This document shows positions 6,458-7,904 of a stretch of 7,904 nucleotides of DNA, piece by piece. Where the stretch lies: the NCBI GenBank assembly GCA_026994125.1, contig JALWRJ010000043.1, positions 1 to 7,904 of the forward strand, read 5' to 3'. Numbering within the stretch: the stretch's first letter is position 1; each line of letters begins with the position of its first letter. Below the pieces are notes generated by a model that did no database searches, was not told where the DNA came from, and saw only the letters and a list, made by a program, of their open reading frames with translations. Origin of the DNA: Cyclobacteriaceae bacterium. GTDB taxonomy: Bacteria > Bacteroidota > Bacteroidia > Cytophagales > Cyclobacteriaceae. The position numbers were made by a program, and so were the translations under genes.

Positions 6458-7904
6458 TGTATAAATGGGGATTAACTTGGATGTTACTACTGCAAGCTTT
6501 GCTAATTAAAGCACAGGAAAATACCCGTGTATGCACTTTTGTTAACCATTCTGACACCATTAAAACTCAATCCATTACCTTACAAGCATCCATAGCAGTT
6601 CATGTTCCTGATGGCACAAAATACCGAATAGATTCCCTGAACAAAAACCAATTTAGCATACATTTTGCAGCACCTTTAAAAGATAGTGTAAAAGTATGTT
6701 ACAGCCACTTGCCGGTTGCCTTTAGCAAGGTGTACCAAATGGATGCTACCCGATTTTATGACTCAATGGCTTTGTTTATGCCTCCTAAAGATGTTGCAGA
6801 TACCTATGCCGGTACCAGACAACAGCTTTTTGATATGGGCGAACTCAATAGAAGTGGCCAAATTAGCCGGGGTTTTGCTGCTGGTAATACGCAAAATTTA
6901 TCGGTAAACTCTACCCTTAACCTTAGCCTGGAAGGTAAACTGTCCGATGATTTAAACATACGGGCTTCCATTACCGACCAGGATCTACCATTTCAACCCG
7001 AAGGAAATACCCAACAACTGCAAGATTTTGACAAAGTGTATGTGCAATTGTACAACAATAAGTTTTCGGTAGCCGGTGGCGATGTTGTACTTACTAATGG
7101 TACTACCCGGTTTTTAAAGTACCGTAAAAACGTATTGGGTGGGTTGGTGCAATACCAGCGTAAAAAAAGTACAACAAGTTTGGGGGCTTCTTCTGCCAAA
7201 GGGCAGTTTACATCAGTGGCGGTTCCGGTTCAGGAAGGTGTGTACGGGCCTTATAAAATTACACCACCCACCGGCTTAAGCTATGTAATTATTATTGCAG
7301 CCTCCGAAAAAGTGTACCTCGATGGAAAATTGCTGGTACGTGGTTTTGAACAAGACTATACCATTGATTATAACCAGGCCGAAATTGAATTTACCACCAA
7401 TGTGTTGCTAACAAAATACTCGCGAATTAGGGTAGATTATGAGTATGCTGTTCAAAATTATGCCCGTTCCATTACCACGGCCAGCCATACGCAAACTGTT
7501 GGTAACTTTACCATTGGTATAGATTATTACAGCGAAAAGGACAATAAGAACAAGCCGTTGTTTCGTTCGTTAACCGATAACGAAAAGCAAATTTTGGCCG
7601 CTGCGGGCGATAGCTTACGGCAGGCTATTATACCTGGCGAAAAACAAGTGCCTTTTGAAGAAAGTAAAATATTATATATTAAAAAAGACACCACAGTTAA
7701 TGGCAAAACCGAAATTGTTTTTGTACACACCACACAAGCGGCACCACAGGTATATAGCGTACAATTTACAAAGCTGCCAGCGAAAACCGGCAGCTATCAA
7801 ATTAAAGAATACCTGGCAGCAGGCAGAGTTTATGAATGGGTAGGCCAGGGGTTGGGCGATTATGTACCTTATATTTTGCTGGCGGCTCCTACTCAAAAAC
7901 AAAT
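6457..7904 (+). CDS. Large secreted, probably outer-membrane protein of unknown function (3' end off window)
   Basis: An open frame of 482 codons with no stop before the right edge. The ATG at 6457 shares its A with the TAA of the kinase gene. MYKWG and a hydrophobic stretch (about 5-18) form a signal peptide, with likely cleavage near IKA|Q at 19/20. The visible part resembles long Bacteroidota envelope proteins I know only as hypotheticals. Residues 85-100 recall the short segment that precedes the barrel-like region in that group. GELNRSGQISRG (128-139) leads into alternating polar/apolar strands (NLSVNSTLNLSLEGKLSDD), then QPEGNTQQLQDFDKVYVQL (180-198) and a strand around AGGDVVL (206-212). 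Further on, KVYLDGKLLVRG (285-296) and DYTIDYNQAEIEFT (300-313) form a beta-sandwich-like repeat unit. SprA, the T9SS translocon, shares some of this style but is far larger, and nothing here shows identity with it. No C-terminal sorting domain can be assessed. Localisation is inferred; function is unknown. Confidence 0.85.
   Translation, partial: MYKWGLTWMLLLQALLIKAQENTRVCTFVNHSDTIKTQSITLQASIAVHVPDGTKYRIDSLNKNQFSIHFAAPLKDSVKVCYSHLPVAFSKVYQMDATRFYDSMALFMPPKDVADTYAGTRQQLFDMGELNRSGQISRGFAAGNTQNLSVNSTLNLSLEGKLSDDLNIRASITDQDLPFQPEGNTQQLQDFDKVYVQLYNNKFSVAGGDVVLTNGTTRFLKYRKNVLGGLVQYQRKKSTTSLGASSAKGQFTSVAVPVQEGVYGPYKITPPTGLSYVIIIAASEKVYLDGKLLVRGFEQDYTIDYNQAEIEFTTNVLLTKYSRIRVDYEYAVQNYARSITTASHTQTVGNFTIGIDYYSEKDNKNKPLFRSLTDNEKQILAAAGDSLRQAIIPGEKQVPFEESKILYIKKDTTVNGKTEIVFVHTTQAAPQVYSVQFTKLPAKTGSYQIKEYLAAGRVYEWVGQGLGDYVPYILLAAPTQKQ

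Noticed and set aside
6716..6907. 63-codon + strand frame at the start of the last gene
   Set aside because: It is out of frame with the long coherent frame from 6457 that begins with a signal peptide and stays open to the window edge; it is a shadow.
7772..7795. 7-bp inverted repeat AGCTGCC / GGCAGCT with a 10-base loop
   Set aside because: It lies inside the coding frame of the last gene with no T-run after it, and one such repeat is expected by chance in nearly 8 kb.
7672..7902. Overlapping - strand open frames near the right edge (also 7527-7733 and 6993-7199)
   Set aside because: All sit inside the long + strand frame, which has strong beta-protein character; none shows a start context or family motif.
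6457..7904. Calling the last gene SprA
   Set aside because: It shares a general style with SprA-like proteins, but I see no SprA-specific signature and the C-terminal part is missing; an unnamed outer-membrane protein is the safer call.

Overview
The window looks like ordinary chromosomal DNA of a member of the Bacteroidota. Four things point there: a PorX-type regulator of the type IX secretion system (T9SS), a family of very long outer-membrane proteins typical of that phylum, TAnnTTTG-like promoter boxes, and almost no Shine-Dalgarno sequences. All genes are on the + strand. I see no mobile element, CRISPR array, tRNA or rRNA. I cannot place the organism below phylum.

Layout. Positions 1-2387 are a tightly packed run of four genes. 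The first is the 3' end of porX, which enters from the left edge. It is followed by tsaE (t6A tRNA modification ATPase), an alanine-dehydrogenase-like gene and yidD (membrane-protein insertion factor). Each gene overlaps the next by 1 or 8 bases, so they are probably one translationally coupled operon. Position 2436 starts a small exported CxxC membrane protein of unknown function. It has its own good promoter box, only 4 bases from its ATG. A 131-base gap holds two weak hairpins. A second unit then begins at 2813 with a TTG codon: a 1214-residue NtrY-like sensor histidine kinase with about 12 membrane segments. Its stop codon overlaps the ATG of a large secreted, probably outer-membrane protein that runs off the right edge (482 codons visible).

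Function. The common theme is the cell envelope: T9SS control (PorX), membrane-protein insertion (YidD), a small exported membrane protein, a multi-pass envelope sensor and an outer-membrane protein. Housekeeping (TsaE) and an amino-acid-dehydrogenase-like enzyme are mixed in. The most interesting observation is that the alanine-dehydrogenase-like protein keeps the NAD-binding fold and the substrate-binding Arg and Asp. It lacks the catalytic Lys and His of true alanine dehydrogenases (Glu and Gln instead), so the usual product name may be wrong. The second is the one-base coupling of the orphan sensor kinase to the uncharacterised outer-membrane protein.
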